A stretch of 64,000 nucleotides of DNA from Microbacterium trichothecenolyticum (GTDB taxonomy: Bacteria > Actinomycetota > Actinomycetes > Actinomycetales > Microbacteriaceae). The notes under the pieces were generated by a model. It was not told the origin of the DNA and did no database searches. It saw nothing but the letters and a program-made list of their open reading frames with translations. Each line of letters opens with the position of its first letter. Positions within the stretch are counted from its first letter, which is position 1. The stretch lies in NCBI RefSeq assembly GCF_030818955.1, contig NZ_JAUTBF010000001.1:3410001-3474000 (forward strand), given 5' to 3'. Of the stretch, positions 33,750-42,411 are shown piece after piece. The position numbers were made by a program, and so were the translations under genes.

Positions 33750-35234
33750 TCAGGACCGGCGCAGCTCGAGCGGCATGGTCGAGGTGTCGATGAGCGGGTC
33801 TTCGTCCTGGCGCTCGACGAGTGCCTCGGCCTCGGCGGGCGTCTCGACAGTGGGCACCGAGCCGAGCAGCGGGCGCTGGGCGGTCTCGGGCATCGCGAGA
33901 AGTGCGACCAGGCCGAGAGCGGCGAAGAACATGATGTAGAACGCGGGCATCAGGGTGTTGCCGGTCGCATCGATGAGCGCCTGGCTGAACAGCGGAGTCG
34001 TTCCACCGAAGAGCGACACCGACACGTTGTAGGCGATCGCCATGGCGCCGAAGCGCGACGCGGTGGGGAACAGGGCGGGCAGGGTGGATGCCGCAATGCT
34101 GGCGTAGAACGCCACGGGAACGGCCGCGAGCACGAGCGCCACCATGACGGCCCAGATCTCGCCGATCTGCATGATGAGGAACGCGGGCACCAGCAGTACC
34201 AGCGCGGAGCCCGCGGCCATGACGTAGATGGGCTTGCGGCCGACCTTGTCGCTCAGCCGCCCGAAGATGGGGAGCATGGCCGACATCAACAGCAGCACCG
34301 GAACGGTCGCGACGGCCGACATGACGTTGGAGACGCCGACCTCCTTCTCGAGGTAGACCGGCATGTAGCTGGTCAGCGCGTAGCCGGCGGTGTTGGTGGC
34401 CGCGACCAGGGCGATCGCGATGAGCAGCGCTCGCCAGTGGTGACGGACGATACCGCCGAGGCCCTGACGAGCCATCGGGTCGTCCTTGTCGATCTCTTGC
34501 GCGGCCTCGGCGGCGTGGGTCTGCTCGAACGAGGGCGTCTCGGGGATTCTGAGGCGGAACCAGATGGCCACGATGCCGAGGGGGATCGCGAGCAGGAACG
34601 GGATGCGCCAGCCGTAGTCGGTCATGGCATCGGGACCCGACACGCTCGTCGCGATCGCGGTCGTGATCGCGACCACGCCGGCACCGGCGGCGAAGCCGAC
34701 GTACGAGCCCACGTCGAGCCACGACGACCAGAAACCGCGGCGGCGGTCGGGGGAGAACTCCGACACATAGGTGGTCGCGCCGGCGTACTCACCGCCGGTC
34801 GAGAAGCCCTGCACCATCTTCAGCAGATAGAGCGGGACGATCGCCCACAGTCCGATCTGCGCGGAGGTGGGCAGGATGCCGATGAGCGCGGTGGCCGCGG
34901 CCATCATCGCCATCGTGAGGAAGAGCACCTTCTGCCGGCCGATGCGGTCGCCGAGGGGGCCGAGGACGAAACCGCCGAAGGGGCGGACGAGGAAGGAGAT
35001 CGCGAAGCCGAGGAGCGTGACCAGCAGGCCCCAGGGAGCGGGGAGATCGGAGGCGAAGACGGCAGTGAGGGTGACGGCGAGGTAGCCGTAGATGCCGAAG
35101 TCGAACCACTCCATGAAATTGCCGACCACGGTGCCGCCGATGGCGGTGCGGACGCGCTTCTTGTCGACGACGATCACGTCATCGACTTCGAGCCGAGGGG
35201 CTTCGGATGTCGAGGGGGGTGTCTCGTTCATCAT
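33750..35234 (-). CDS. MHS-family (ProP/KgtP-like) metabolite:H+ symporter
   Basis: The 494-residue MFS protein has 12 membrane segments and the MHS-specific phrases GNFMEWFDFGIYGYLAVTL, VRPFGGFVLGPLGDRIGRQKVLFLT and GFSTGGEYAGATTYVSEFSP. Such symporters take up osmolytes, shikimate or di/tricarboxylates. It is a single-gene unit; the esterase gene upstream on the same strand ends 58 bp earlier. The substrate cannot be read from sequence. Confidence 0.9.
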   Translation of the reverse strand: MMNETPPSTSEAPRLEVDDVIVVDKKRVRTAIGGTVVGNFMEWFDFGIYGYLAVTLTAVFASDLPAPWGLLVTLLGFAISFLVRPFGGFVLGPLGDRIGRQKVLFLTMAMMAAATALIGILPTSAQIGLWAIVPLYLLKMVQGFSTGGEYAGATTYVSEFSPDRRRGFWSSWLDVGSYVGFAAGAGVVAITTAIATSVSGPDAMTDYGWRIPFLLAIPLGIVAIWFRLRIPETPSFEQTHAAEAAQEIDKDDPMARQGLGGIVRHHWRALLIAIALVAATNTAGYALTSYMPVYLEKEVGVSNVMSAVATVPVLLLMSAMLPIFGRLSDKVGRKPIYVMAAGSALVLLVPAFLIMQIGEIWAVMVALVLAAVPVAFYASIAASTLPALFPTASRFGAMAIAYNVSVSLFGGTTPLFSQALIDATGNTLMPAFYIMFFAALGLVALLAMPETAQRPLLGSVPTVETPAEAEALVERQDEDPLIDTSTMPLELRRS

Positions 35235-35292
35235 TCCAGCTTGACCCGAGTGGCTTTCGTTTCCAAACCACGGGATGCGTGACCCGGATGTG

Positions 35293-36855
35293 CTAGCGGA
35301 AGGTCAGCACCTCATCGCCCCACGCCCGACGGAGGTCGGCATCGAGGTCGTCGACCACGCGGTCGCGGCTGTCGATCACGAGCGTCGCGCGGACATCTGC
35401 GCGGTACGCCGGCCACCCGGGGCCGTCGGGGGCGTCGGGCTGGAGCCCGTGTGCGAATGCGCTCCAGCGGTGCTGCATGCGGCGCGACAGCGTCTCGGCC
35501 GTGCGACGCCCGCCGAGGCGAAAAGTGAGGTCTTTCGGTCCTGCGTGGAGATTTCCCCAGAGGTAGATCAGCTCGCTGCCGTGCGTCGCGCCCAGACGGA
35601 CGAGCCGCAGAAAAGGGGTGCTGTGGTCGAAGCGGTACAGGTGCACGGGAGCGATCGCACGGTGCCCCTCAGCGACCCAGAGCGTGGGTAAGCGGAAGCC
35701 GATGTCGCCGGCGATCCCCAGGCCCAGCGCGCGCTGGTGCACGTTCTCGTACGCGGCGAGCACCTGCGCTCGCTCGGGCAGGACGACGTCGGGGTTCTCG
35801 GCCGCCATGTCGGCGAACATCCGCTGGAGGCGATCGCCGGTGATGGGGATCAGCGGTGACTTCATGTACGCGAAAAGCGACGCCTCGTCTTTGTTCGTGC
35901 CGATCATGAGGGGGACGGGCAGGCCGCGTCCCTCGCTCAGGACCGTGATCGGCGCTTCGGGTACCAGCTCGCCGTCGACGACGGGGGCGAAGGCGAGGGT
36001 GCCCGGCGCGTGGGCCGGTACTTCGGCGAACAGCCGCTGCGCCGCCGCGAGCAGCGTTTCGACGTCGGCGGCGCGCAACTGCTCGCCCGCCGTGGGCGAT
36101 ACCGGATCGACACCCGCTAGTTCGACGAAGCGCGCGGCCACTTCGGCCGCGCGCTCGCGTCCGTACACGCTCGAGGCGGGGGAGGATTGCGCGATCGCCC
36201 GGTGGAAGAGTCCGGATGCCGAGGGCGTGGCCATCAAGGTGGTGACGAGCCCACCGCCCGCGGATTCGCCGAACACCGTGACGTTCGCCGGGTCGCCGCC
36301 GAAAGCGGCGATGTTGCGCTGGACCCAGCGCAGGGCCAGCAGGACGTCGCGCAGAGCGAGATTGCCATCGACGTCGCCGTTGCCTTCCGCCCGGGTGAGG
36401 ACGTCGCGCAGGTCGAGGAAGCCGAGGGCGCCGAGTCGGTAGTTCAGCGTGACCACCACGACGTCGCCGGTCGTCGCCAGCGACGCGCCCTCGTACGTGC
36501 GCTGGCTGGCGGCGCCGAACACGTAGGCGCCGCCGTGCAGCCACACCATCACCGGCCGCGGCGCCGAGGACGTGGCATCCGGAGACCACACGTTCACGGA
36601 CAGGCAGTCCTCGTCCTGCATGACGCCGTCGCCGAGCGGGAGCGGGCTGGGAGGTTGCGGGCACGCCGCGCCGAAGGCGTCGGCGCCGACCTCGAGGCCG
36701 GCGTCGGGGGCGGGCAGCGGCGCGCGCCAGCGCAGGGGTCCGAGGGGCGGCTGGGCGTAGCGGATGCCGAGCCAGCGGCGTGCCCCGTTCACGACCCGGC
36801 CGCGGAACCGCCCGGCGGGAGCCTCGGCCAGCGGGCCGGATGAAGCGGTGTGCAC
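35293..36855 (-). CDS. Type-B carboxylesterase
   Basis: The 520-residue protein has the carboxylesterase family B features: RYAQPPLGPLRW near the start, EDCLSVNVW, the oxyanion loop HGGAYVFG (107-114) and the nucleophile Ser198 in FGESAGGGL. The catalytic His is probably in GATHGSELIYLWG. It hydrolyses carboxylic esters. No signal peptide is visible, so it is cytoplasmic. It is divergent from the SDR/DUF2867 gene with 65 bp between starts. Confidence 0.9.
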   Translation of the reverse strand: MHTASSGPLAEAPAGRFRGRVVNGARRWLGIRYAQPPLGPLRWRAPLPAPDAGLEVGADAFGAACPQPPSPLPLGDGVMQDEDCLSVNVWSPDATSSAPRPVMVWLHGGAYVFGAASQRTYEGASLATTGDVVVVTLNYRLGALGFLDLRDVLTRAEGNGDVDGNLALRDVLLALRWVQRNIAAFGGDPANVTVFGESAGGGLVTTLMATPSASGLFHRAIAQSSPASSVYGRERAAEVAARFVELAGVDPVSPTAGEQLRAADVETLLAAAQRLFAEVPAHAPGTLAFAPVVDGELVPEAPITVLSEGRGLPVPLMIGTNKDEASLFAYMKSPLIPITGDRLQRMFADMAAENPDVVLPERAQVLAAYENVHQRALGLGIAGDIGFRLPTLWVAEGHRAIAPVHLYRFDHSTPFLRLVRLGATHGSELIYLWGNLHAGPKDLTFRLGGRRTAETLSRRMQHRWSAFAHGLQPDAPDGPGWPAYRADVRATLVIDSRDRVVDDLDADLRRAWGDEVLTFR

Positions 36856-36920
36856 GCGCTCACCCTAGCGCCGTCGTCAAGCCCCGGGCGATGTCGGAGG
36901 CCGCGCGTACCGTGTCGGTC

Positions 36921-38525
36921 ATGAGCGCCCTGACCACGCCCACCGGCCGCGAGCCGGCTCTCGTCGCACAGCCCCGGCCCGATGGTTCGGCACCCCGCGC
37001 TCTCGTCCTGGGGGCGACGGGCTATCTCGGTGGTCGCCTCGTGCCCCGCCTGCTCGCCGCCGGCTACCGGGTGCGGGTGCTCGCGCGCGATGCGCGTCGC
37101 GCCGCCGCCTTTCCGTGGGGCGAGCAGGTCGAGATCGTCGCGGGCGACGCCACCGACGTGACGGCGGTGCGCGAAGCGGTCGACGAGGTCGACGTCGTCT
37201 ACTACCTCATCCATTCGATGGGTGGCGGCCGCGACTTCGAGACCACCGATCGCCGCGCGGCGCAGACCGTCGCCGACGCGGCGGCTGAAGCGTCGGTGAG
37301 TCGCATCGTCTATCTCGGCGGTCTGCACCCCGACGACGCCCCGCTGTCGCCGCACCTGCGTTCACGCGTCGAGGTCGGCGACATCCTCCTGCGAAGCGGC
37401 GTTCCGACACTCGTGCTGCAGGCCGGCGTCGTCATCGGGTCGGGATCGGCGTCGTTCGAGATGGTGCGTCACCTGACCGACGTGCTGCCGTACATGCCCG
37501 CGCCGAAGTGGGTGCGAAATCACATCCAACCCATTGCCGTGCGCGACGTGCTGCACTACCTGCTGGGCGCGGCGAGGGTGGCGCCGAACGTCAATCGGGC
37601 GGTCGACATCGGCGGGCCCGACGTGCTGCGCTACGGCCAGATGATGAACGGCTACGCGCTCGAGGCGGGCTTGCACCAGCGGCCGATCGCATCGCTCCCG
37701 GTGCTGACGCCGCGACTCGCGTCGCACTGGGTCAACCTCGTCACACCCATCCCGAAGGCCATCGCGCGCCCGCTCGTGGAGTCGCTGCAGAACGACTGCG
37801 TCGTGAAGGACCGCGCGGTCGATGACCTCATCCCGCGCCCCGAGGCGGGTCTCATGCCGTATCGCGACGCCGTTCGGCTGGCACTGCGACGCGTGAACGA
37901 CGACGACATCGAGACGAGCTGGCTGGATGCCGAGGTCTCGGGCGTTCCGAGCGACCCCCTGCCGAGCGACCCCGACTGGGCGGGTCGCCTGGTCTACACC
38001 GATGTGCGGACGATGATGACGACGGCCAACGCCAAGCAGCTGTGGTCGGTGATCGAGGGGATCGGTGGCGAGAACGGCTGGTACTCCTCGCCGCTGCTGT
38101 GGGCGATCCGCGGGTGGATGGACCGGCTCGTGGGTGGGGTGGGTCTCGCGCGCGGCCGGCGTAGCCGGTCCGTGGTCACCGTGGGTGACGCGCTCGACTT
38201 CTGGCGCGTCGAGGCGATCGAGCCCGGGCATCTGCTGCGCCTTCGGGCCGAGATGAAGGTTCCGGGCGGGGCGTGGCTCGAGCTGCGCGCGACGCCGGAG
38301 GGCGACGGCGCCCGCTTCGATCAGCGCGCCCTGTTCTTCCCCCACGGCCTGCCCGGCCGGCTGTACTGGCTGGCCGTGCTGCCCTTCCACGGACTCATCT
38401 TCAGCGGCATGGCGCGGCGCATCACCGCGGCCGCCGAGCACGTGCAGCGCGAAGACCCCGAGCCGCGGGCCGAGGCGGGGCGGATCGCCCCGGAGGTGCC
38501 TGAGGTCGAGACGCTCAGCCGGTGA
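36921..38525 (+). CDS. NAD(P)-binding SDR-like protein with C-terminal DUF2867
   Basis: The 534-residue protein begins with an atypical SDR (NmrA-like) Rossmann domain: ALVLGATGYLGGRLVPRLLAAGYRVRVLARD, DVVYYLIHSMGGG and RIVYLGGLHP. Residues about 330-510 match DUF2867, a START-like region (WSVIEGIGGENGWYSSPLLWAIRGWMDRLVGG, DFWRVEAIEPGHLLRLRAEMKVPG). The fusion is a known actinobacterial type of unknown function, possibly a lipid or quinone reductase. ATG 36921 is used because the upstream frame is not protein-like. Confidence 0.85.
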   Translation: MSALTTPTGREPALVAQPRPDGSAPRALVLGATGYLGGRLVPRLLAAGYRVRVLARDARRAAAFPWGEQVEIVAGDATDVTAVREAVDEVDVVYYLIHSMGGGRDFETTDRRAAQTVADAAAEASVSRIVYLGGLHPDDAPLSPHLRSRVEVGDILLRSGVPTLVLQAGVVIGSGSASFEMVRHLTDVLPYMPAPKWVRNHIQPIAVRDVLHYLLGAARVAPNVNRAVDIGGPDVLRYGQMMNGYALEAGLHQRPIASLPVLTPRLASHWVNLVTPIPKAIARPLVESLQNDCVVKDRAVDDLIPRPEAGLMPYRDAVRLALRRVNDDDIETSWLDAEVSGVPSDPLPSDPDWAGRLVYTDVRTMMTTANAKQLWSVIEGIGGENGWYSSPLLWAIRGWMDRLVGGVGLARGRRSRSVVTVGDALDFWRVEAIEPGHLLRLRAEMKVPGGAWLELRATPEGDGARFDQRALFFPHGLPGRLYWLAVLPFHGLIFSGMARRITAAAEHVQREDPEPRAEAGRIAPEVPEVETLSR

Positions 38526-38616
38526 CGCGGGTCGCGCCCGCGCACGCGCGGCCCGCGCGGTGAGGCGTGGCCCGCGCCCGCGGACGCGCCCTGACGCCGC
38601 GTGGCGCGGTGCGGCG

Positions 38617-38704
38617 CGAGATGACCGGCGTTCGCCGAGATGACGGCCGTTCGCGGCGAATCTCGGGTCATCTCGCGAATGCCGAGTGATCCGAGTGATC
38701 TCGG
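38617..38704. repeat. Second palindromic repeat type (GAGATGACC motif)
   Basis: CGAGATGACCGGCGTTCGC (38617-38635) is directly repeated as CGAGATGACGGCCGTTCGC (38636-38654) with two changes. The inverted counterpart GGGTCATCTCGCGAATGCCG (38666-38685) follows, then GATCCGAGTGATCTCGG. The design, two tandem motifs per arm in an inverted repeat of about 80-90 nt, parallels the CATAAACGC element but the sequence is unrelated. Only one copy is in this window. It fills the spacer before the mog gene. Confidence 0.65.
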
Positions 38705-38752
38705 CGCTGGCCGGGCGGGCCGCGTGCGCGGTGAGACACCTAGGCTGGATTC

Positions 38753-39235
38753 GTGCCGCATGTCGCCCGGGTGATCACCGTCTCCGACCGTTCCGCCGCC
38801 GGGTTGCGTGAGGACCGCGGCGGACCGCTCGCCGTCTCGCTTCTGCGCGACGCAGGATTCGACTGCGCGGATGCCGTGATCGTGCCCGACGGGGCCGACA
38901 GTGTCGAGGCCGCCCTGCGCGCGGCCGTCGCGGCCGGCCCGGGCCTGATCGTCACCACGGGTGGGACCGGTGTCGCGCCCCGGGACCGGACGCCCGAGGG
39001 CACCGCCCGTGTACTCGACCGCGAGTTGCCCGGTATCGCCGAGGAGCTGCGTCGTCGCGGCCTCACCGACACCCCCCTGTCCGTCATCTCACGGGGGCTC
39101 GCAGGCATCGCCGACCCCGGCACGCTGATCGTCAACCTTCCCGGATCCACGCGCGCCGTGGCATCCGGAATCGCCGTCATCGCGGAGATCGCGCCGCACG
39201 TGCTCGACCAGCTCGCCGGAGGAGACCACGCATGA
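38753..39235 (+). CDS. mog: Molybdopterin adenylyltransferase family protein (MogA/MoaB)
   Basis: The 160-residue protein has the MogA/MoaB signatures ARVITVSDRSAAGLREDRGG, LIVTTGGTGVAPRDRTPEGTARVLDRELPGIAEELR and NLPGSTRAVASGIAV. It activates molybdopterin by adenylylation before metal insertion. The start is GTG 38753. It overlaps moaE by 4 bp and faces the moaD-moaC-moeA-moeB-moaA operon. Confidence 0.92.
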   Translation: MPHVARVITVSDRSAAGLREDRGGPLAVSLLRDAGFDCADAVIVPDGADSVEAALRAAVAAGPGLIVTTGGTGVAPRDRTPEGTARVLDRELPGIAEELRRRGLTDTPLSVISRGLAGIADPGTLIVNLPGSTRAVASGIAVIAEIAPHVLDQLAGGDHA

Positions 39236-39660
39236 GCGCCGTCCGCATCGCCCGCCTGTCGGAGGAGCCGCTCGACCTCGACGCGCACCTCGACGCGGTC
39301 GAGGACTCGTCGTCGGGTGCGGTGACGACTTTCGTCGGGCGCGTCCGTGACACCGATCCCGACGCCTCCGACGCTGTCGTCGCGCTCGAGTACAGCGCCC
39401 ACCCGGATGCCGAGCAGACGCTGCACCGCATCGCTGAGACCGCCGCCGCCGGTACCGACGCCATCGTCGCGGTCAGCCATCGTGTGGGGCGGCTCGGCGT
39501 CGGTGAGGCCGCGGTCGTGATCGCCGTGGCATCCGGGCATCGTGCCGAGGCGTTCGAGGTATGCCGCCAGGTGATCGAGACGATCAAGACCGACCTGCCC
39601 GTGTGGAAGCGCCAGGTGGAGGCCGACGGCACGACGGAGTGGAAGGGCCTGGGAGGGTAG
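39232..39660 (+). CDS. moaE: Molybdopterin synthase catalytic subunit MoaE
   Basis: The 142-residue protein has GAVTTFVGRVRDTDPDASDAVVALEYSAHPDAEQTL and VSHRVGRLGVGEAAVVIAVASGHRAEAF, followed by KTDLPVWKRQVEADGTTEWKG with the catalytic Lys residues. MoaE inserts two sulfurs from MoaD into precursor Z (cPMP). It is translationally coupled to mog by a 4-bp overlap and converges on moaD with 30 bp between the stop codons. Confidence 0.95.
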   Translation: MSAVRIARLSEEPLDLDAHLDAVEDSSSGAVTTFVGRVRDTDPDASDAVVALEYSAHPDAEQTLHRIAETAAAGTDAIVAVSHRVGRLGVGEAAVVIAVASGHRAEAFEVCRQVIETIKTDLPVWKRQVEADGTTEWKGLGG

Positions 39661-39690
39661 TCCGGGCTCGTCCGGGTGGGAGCCGTGGTT

Positions 39691-39927
39691 TCAGCCGCCC
39701 GCGAAGGGCGGCAGTACGTCGACGTGCGTCACACCATCGAGCGACAGGTCGTCGTCGTGGCGCGTGCCGTCGACGAGCACGGCGCAGCGATCCAGGATGC
39801 GCTCGAGCGCGGGGTGCGCGGCGACGACGGCGAGCCGCAGGGCGGCGAGTGTCGTCTCGGCGCGGTCCTCGGCGTCGGTACCGGCGGCCTCGGCGGCGGC
39901 GGCGAAGTAGCGCACGCGAACGCTCAT
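39691..39927 (-). CDS. moaD: Molybdopterin synthase sulfur carrier subunit MoaD
   Basis: The 78-residue protein has a ubiquitin-like fold pattern and ends in PPFAGG, the Gly-Gly C-terminus that is adenylated by MoeB and thiocarboxylated. It is the last gene of the five-gene reverse-strand operon and overlaps moaC by 4 bp. Confidence 0.93.
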   Translation of the reverse strand: MSVRVRYFAAAAEAAGTDAEDRAETTLAALRLAVVAAHPALERILDRCAVLVDGTRHDDDLSLDGVTHVDVLPPFAGG

Positions 39928-40424
39928 GCGGTCCCTCCCGCTGCGGCATCGGGCTCGCCCGGACGCACCCAGTCGCCCGACTTGCCCCCGGTCTTCGACA
40001 CGATGCGCACGTTCTCGATGAACGTGCCCTTGTCCATTCCCTTCACCATGTCGACGATCGCGAGTGCGGCGACCGAGACACTGGTGAGCGCCTCCATTTC
40101 GACGCCGGTGCGGTCGGCCGTGCCCACCGTCGCCTCGATCTCGACGCCGTCGTCGGTGATCGACAGGTCGACCGACGCCCGGTGCACGCCGATGACGTGC
40201 GCGAGGGGGAGGAGTGTCGGCGTCGACTTCGCGGCCTGGATGCCGGCGATCCGCGCCACGGCCAGCACATCGCCCTTGGGGGCGGTGCCATCGCGCAGCG
40301 CCGCGACGACCTCGGGCGCGCAGCGCACGAAGCCGCGCGCCGTGGCGGTGCGAACGGTGGGCTGCTTGAGGGTGACGTCGACCATGCGGGCGTGGCCCGC
40401 GGCATCCAGGTGGGGGAAGGTCAT
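39924..40424 (-). CDS. moaC: Cyclic pyranopterin monophosphate synthase MoaC
   Basis: The 166-residue protein shows the MoaC phrases FPHLDAAGHARMVDVTLKQPTVRTATARGFV, KGDVLAVARIAGIQAAKSTPTLLPLAHVI and EMEALTSVSVAALAIVDMVKGMDKG. It converts the MoaA product to cPMP in the first step of molybdenum cofactor synthesis. It overlaps both neighbours by 4 bp. Confidence 0.95.
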   Translation of the reverse strand: MTFPHLDAAGHARMVDVTLKQPTVRTATARGFVRCAPEVVAALRDGTAPKGDVLAVARIAGIQAAKSTPTLLPLAHVIGVHRASVDLSITDDGVEIEATVGTADRTGVEMEALTSVSVAALAIVDMVKGMDKGTFIENVRIVSKTGGKSGDWVRPGEPDAAAGGTA

Positions 40425-41644
40425 GGAATCAGCATGACATCGAGCGAGTCGCCGACCGACACGGTGGACACCTCGGCGGGCACGACGGCGAATGCCTCGG
40501 CACGGGCGAGGGATGCCGCGAGGTGCGACCCCGAACCGCCAGCGGTGGCCGGCCGAACCGTGCCCTCGACGAGATCGATCGCCGCGGGGAGGTATTGGCG
40601 GCGTCCGGGCGGAGTCGACCAGCTCTCGGATGCCGTGAGGCGGGCGAAGCGCCGATCGATAACGGTGCGACCCTGCAACGCCAGGAGGGCGGGCCGCACG
40701 AACACCTCGAACGACACCGCGACGCTCACCGGGTTGCCGGGCAGACCGAAGACGAGGCGTCCGTCGTCGAGCACGCCGAACGCCTGCGGCTTGCCGGGCT
40801 GCATCGCGACCTTCTCGAACGCGATGCGATCACTGAGCGCGAGGCGGACGGGCTCGTAAGCACCGGCGCTGACCCCGCCGGTGAAGATCACGACGTCGGC
40901 GCGCGTCGCCCGCGCGAGGACCGCGTCGATGCCTGCGGGGTCGTCGCCGACGCGGTCGACGAGTTCGATGTCGGCATCCGCTGCGCCGACGAGGGCGGCG
41001 AGCAAGGTGGCATTGGAGTCGGGTGTCTGGCCGCGGCCCGGTTCCGTGCCGGGGGCGACGAGCTCGCTGCCCGTGGAGACGACCGCGACCCGGGGGCGGC
41101 GGTGGACGCTGAGCGTGTCGACGCCCGCCGCCGCGGCGGCCGCCAGCGCGAGCGGGCCGAGCCGCTCTCCGGGCGAGAGCACGGTGGCGCCGGTGAGCGT
41201 GTCGCCGCCGCGGCGACGGATGAAGGCGCCCACGCCGATCGGGGCGCGGAGCACCTGGACCGTGCCAAGGGAATCGGCGAGACCGCCGGCGGTGTCTTCG
41301 AAGGGCACGATCGCATCCGCGTCGGCGGGGACGGCGGCACCCGTCATGATGCGTGCCGCCTCGCCCGGGGCGAGCGCGGGATCGTCGGCGGTGCCGGCTG
41401 GCAGGTCGGCGACGACGCGCAGGGTCGCCGGGGTCTCGGCATCCGCCCCGTGCACGTCGGCGAAGCGGACCGCGAAGCCGTCCATCGAGGAGTTGTCGAA
41501 GCCGGGGAGGTCGTGCGCGGCCAGCACGGGTTCGGCGAGGGTACGACCGGTCGCGCCGGCGAGCGAGACGCTCTCGGCGGGCAGGAGTGCGACCTCGGCG
41601 AGTATGCGCTCGCGGTGCTGTTCGACGGTGAGCAGGTCGGTCAC
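40421..41644 (-). CDS. moeA: Molybdopterin molybdenumtransferase MoeA
   Basis: The 407-residue protein has the MoeA order: TVEQHRERILAEVALLPAESVSL, DLPGFDNSSMDGFAVRFADV, IMTGAAVPADADAIVPFEDT, the MPT-binding IFTGGVSAGAYEPVR and FGLPGNPVSVAVSFEVFVRPAL. It inserts molybdate into adenylated molybdopterin. It overlaps moaC and moeB by 4 bp each. Confidence 0.95.
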   Translation of the reverse strand: MTDLLTVEQHRERILAEVALLPAESVSLAGATGRTLAEPVLAAHDLPGFDNSSMDGFAVRFADVHGADAETPATLRVVADLPAGTADDPALAPGEAARIMTGAAVPADADAIVPFEDTAGGLADSLGTVQVLRAPIGVGAFIRRRGGDTLTGATVLSPGERLGPLALAAAAAAGVDTLSVHRRPRVAVVSTGSELVAPGTEPGRGQTPDSNATLLAALVGAADADIELVDRVGDDPAGIDAVLARATRADVVIFTGGVSAGAYEPVRLALSDRIAFEKVAMQPGKPQAFGVLDDGRLVFGLPGNPVSVAVSFEVFVRPALLALQGRTVIDRRFARLTASESWSTPPGRRQYLPAAIDLVEGTVRPATAGGSGSHLAASLARAEAFAVVPAEVSTVSVGDSLDVMLIP

Positions 41645-42411
41645 GCGGGGGTCCTTCCGGTGAGGGGAATCACGTCCTGACGGGCACGCAGCGCATCGAC
41701 GACGATGAGGCGACCGAGCAGCGGCTCACCCGCGCCGGTGACGAGCTTGACGGCCTCGGTGGCGAGCAGCCCTCCGACCTGCACGCACAGCGAGCCGAGG
41801 ACGCCGACCTGGGCGCACGTGGGCGGCTCGCCGGCGGACCCGGCGGGGAAGAGGTCGCCGAGCACCACGGGGGAGTACCCCTCGGGAGGGGCGGACCAGA
41901 ACACCGTCACCTGCGCCGCCCACTCCTGCACGGCTCCCCAGACGAGGGGGATGCCGAGGTCCTCCGCTGCGGCGGCGACGGCCTCGCGCGTGTCGAAGGT
42001 GTCGCTGCCGTCGATGACGAGGTCGGCGCCCTGGAGCAGGCCGACAGCATTGTCGGAGGTCAGCCGTACGGTTCGTTCATGAACGACGGTGACGGGCGAG
42101 AGGTCGCGCACGGCGCGGGCGGCGGATGCCGTCTTGGCGACGCCGATGTCGTCGACCCGGTGCAGCAGCTGGCGTTGCAGGTTCGTGCGCTCCACGACGT
42201 CGTCGTCGATGATGACGATCTCGCCGACCCCGGCCGCGGCGAGCGACAGGAGCACGGGGGAGCCGAGACCGCCCGCACCCACGACGGCGATGCGCGCGGC
42301 CGCGAGCCGCCGCTGGCCCTCCTCGCCGATGCCGGCGAGCACGGCGTGGCGGGCGGTGCGGATCAGTTCTTCGGGGGCGAGGGATGCCACCGGCTCGACG
42401 AGCGGCCTCAT
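41641..42411 (-). CDS. moeB: ThiF/MoeB-type adenylyltransferase
   Basis: The 256-residue protein is an E1-like activating enzyme: VVGAGGLGSPVLLSLAAAGVGEIVIIDDDVVERTNLQRQLLH for ATP binding, DGSDTFDTR and a late GGLLATEAVKLVTGAGEPLLGRL. It adenylates the MoaD C-terminus. There is no rhodanese domain and the zinc-binding CxxC pairs of many family members are not evident. ATG 42411 overlaps the moaA stop by 4 bp; a much longer in-frame run upstream is antisense to moaA and not real. Confidence 0.92.
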   Translation of the reverse strand: MRPLVEPVASLAPEELIRTARHAVLAGIGEEGQRRLAAARIAVVGAGGLGSPVLLSLAAAGVGEIVIIDDDVVERTNLQRQLLHRVDDIGVAKTASAARAVRDLSPVTVVHERTVRLTSDNAVGLLQGADLVIDGSDTFDTREAVAAAAEDLGIPLVWGAVQEWAAQVTVFWSAPPEGYSPVVLGDLFPAGSAGEPPTCAQVGVLGSLCVQVGGLLATEAVKLVTGAGEPLLGRLIVVDALRARQDVIPLTGRTPA

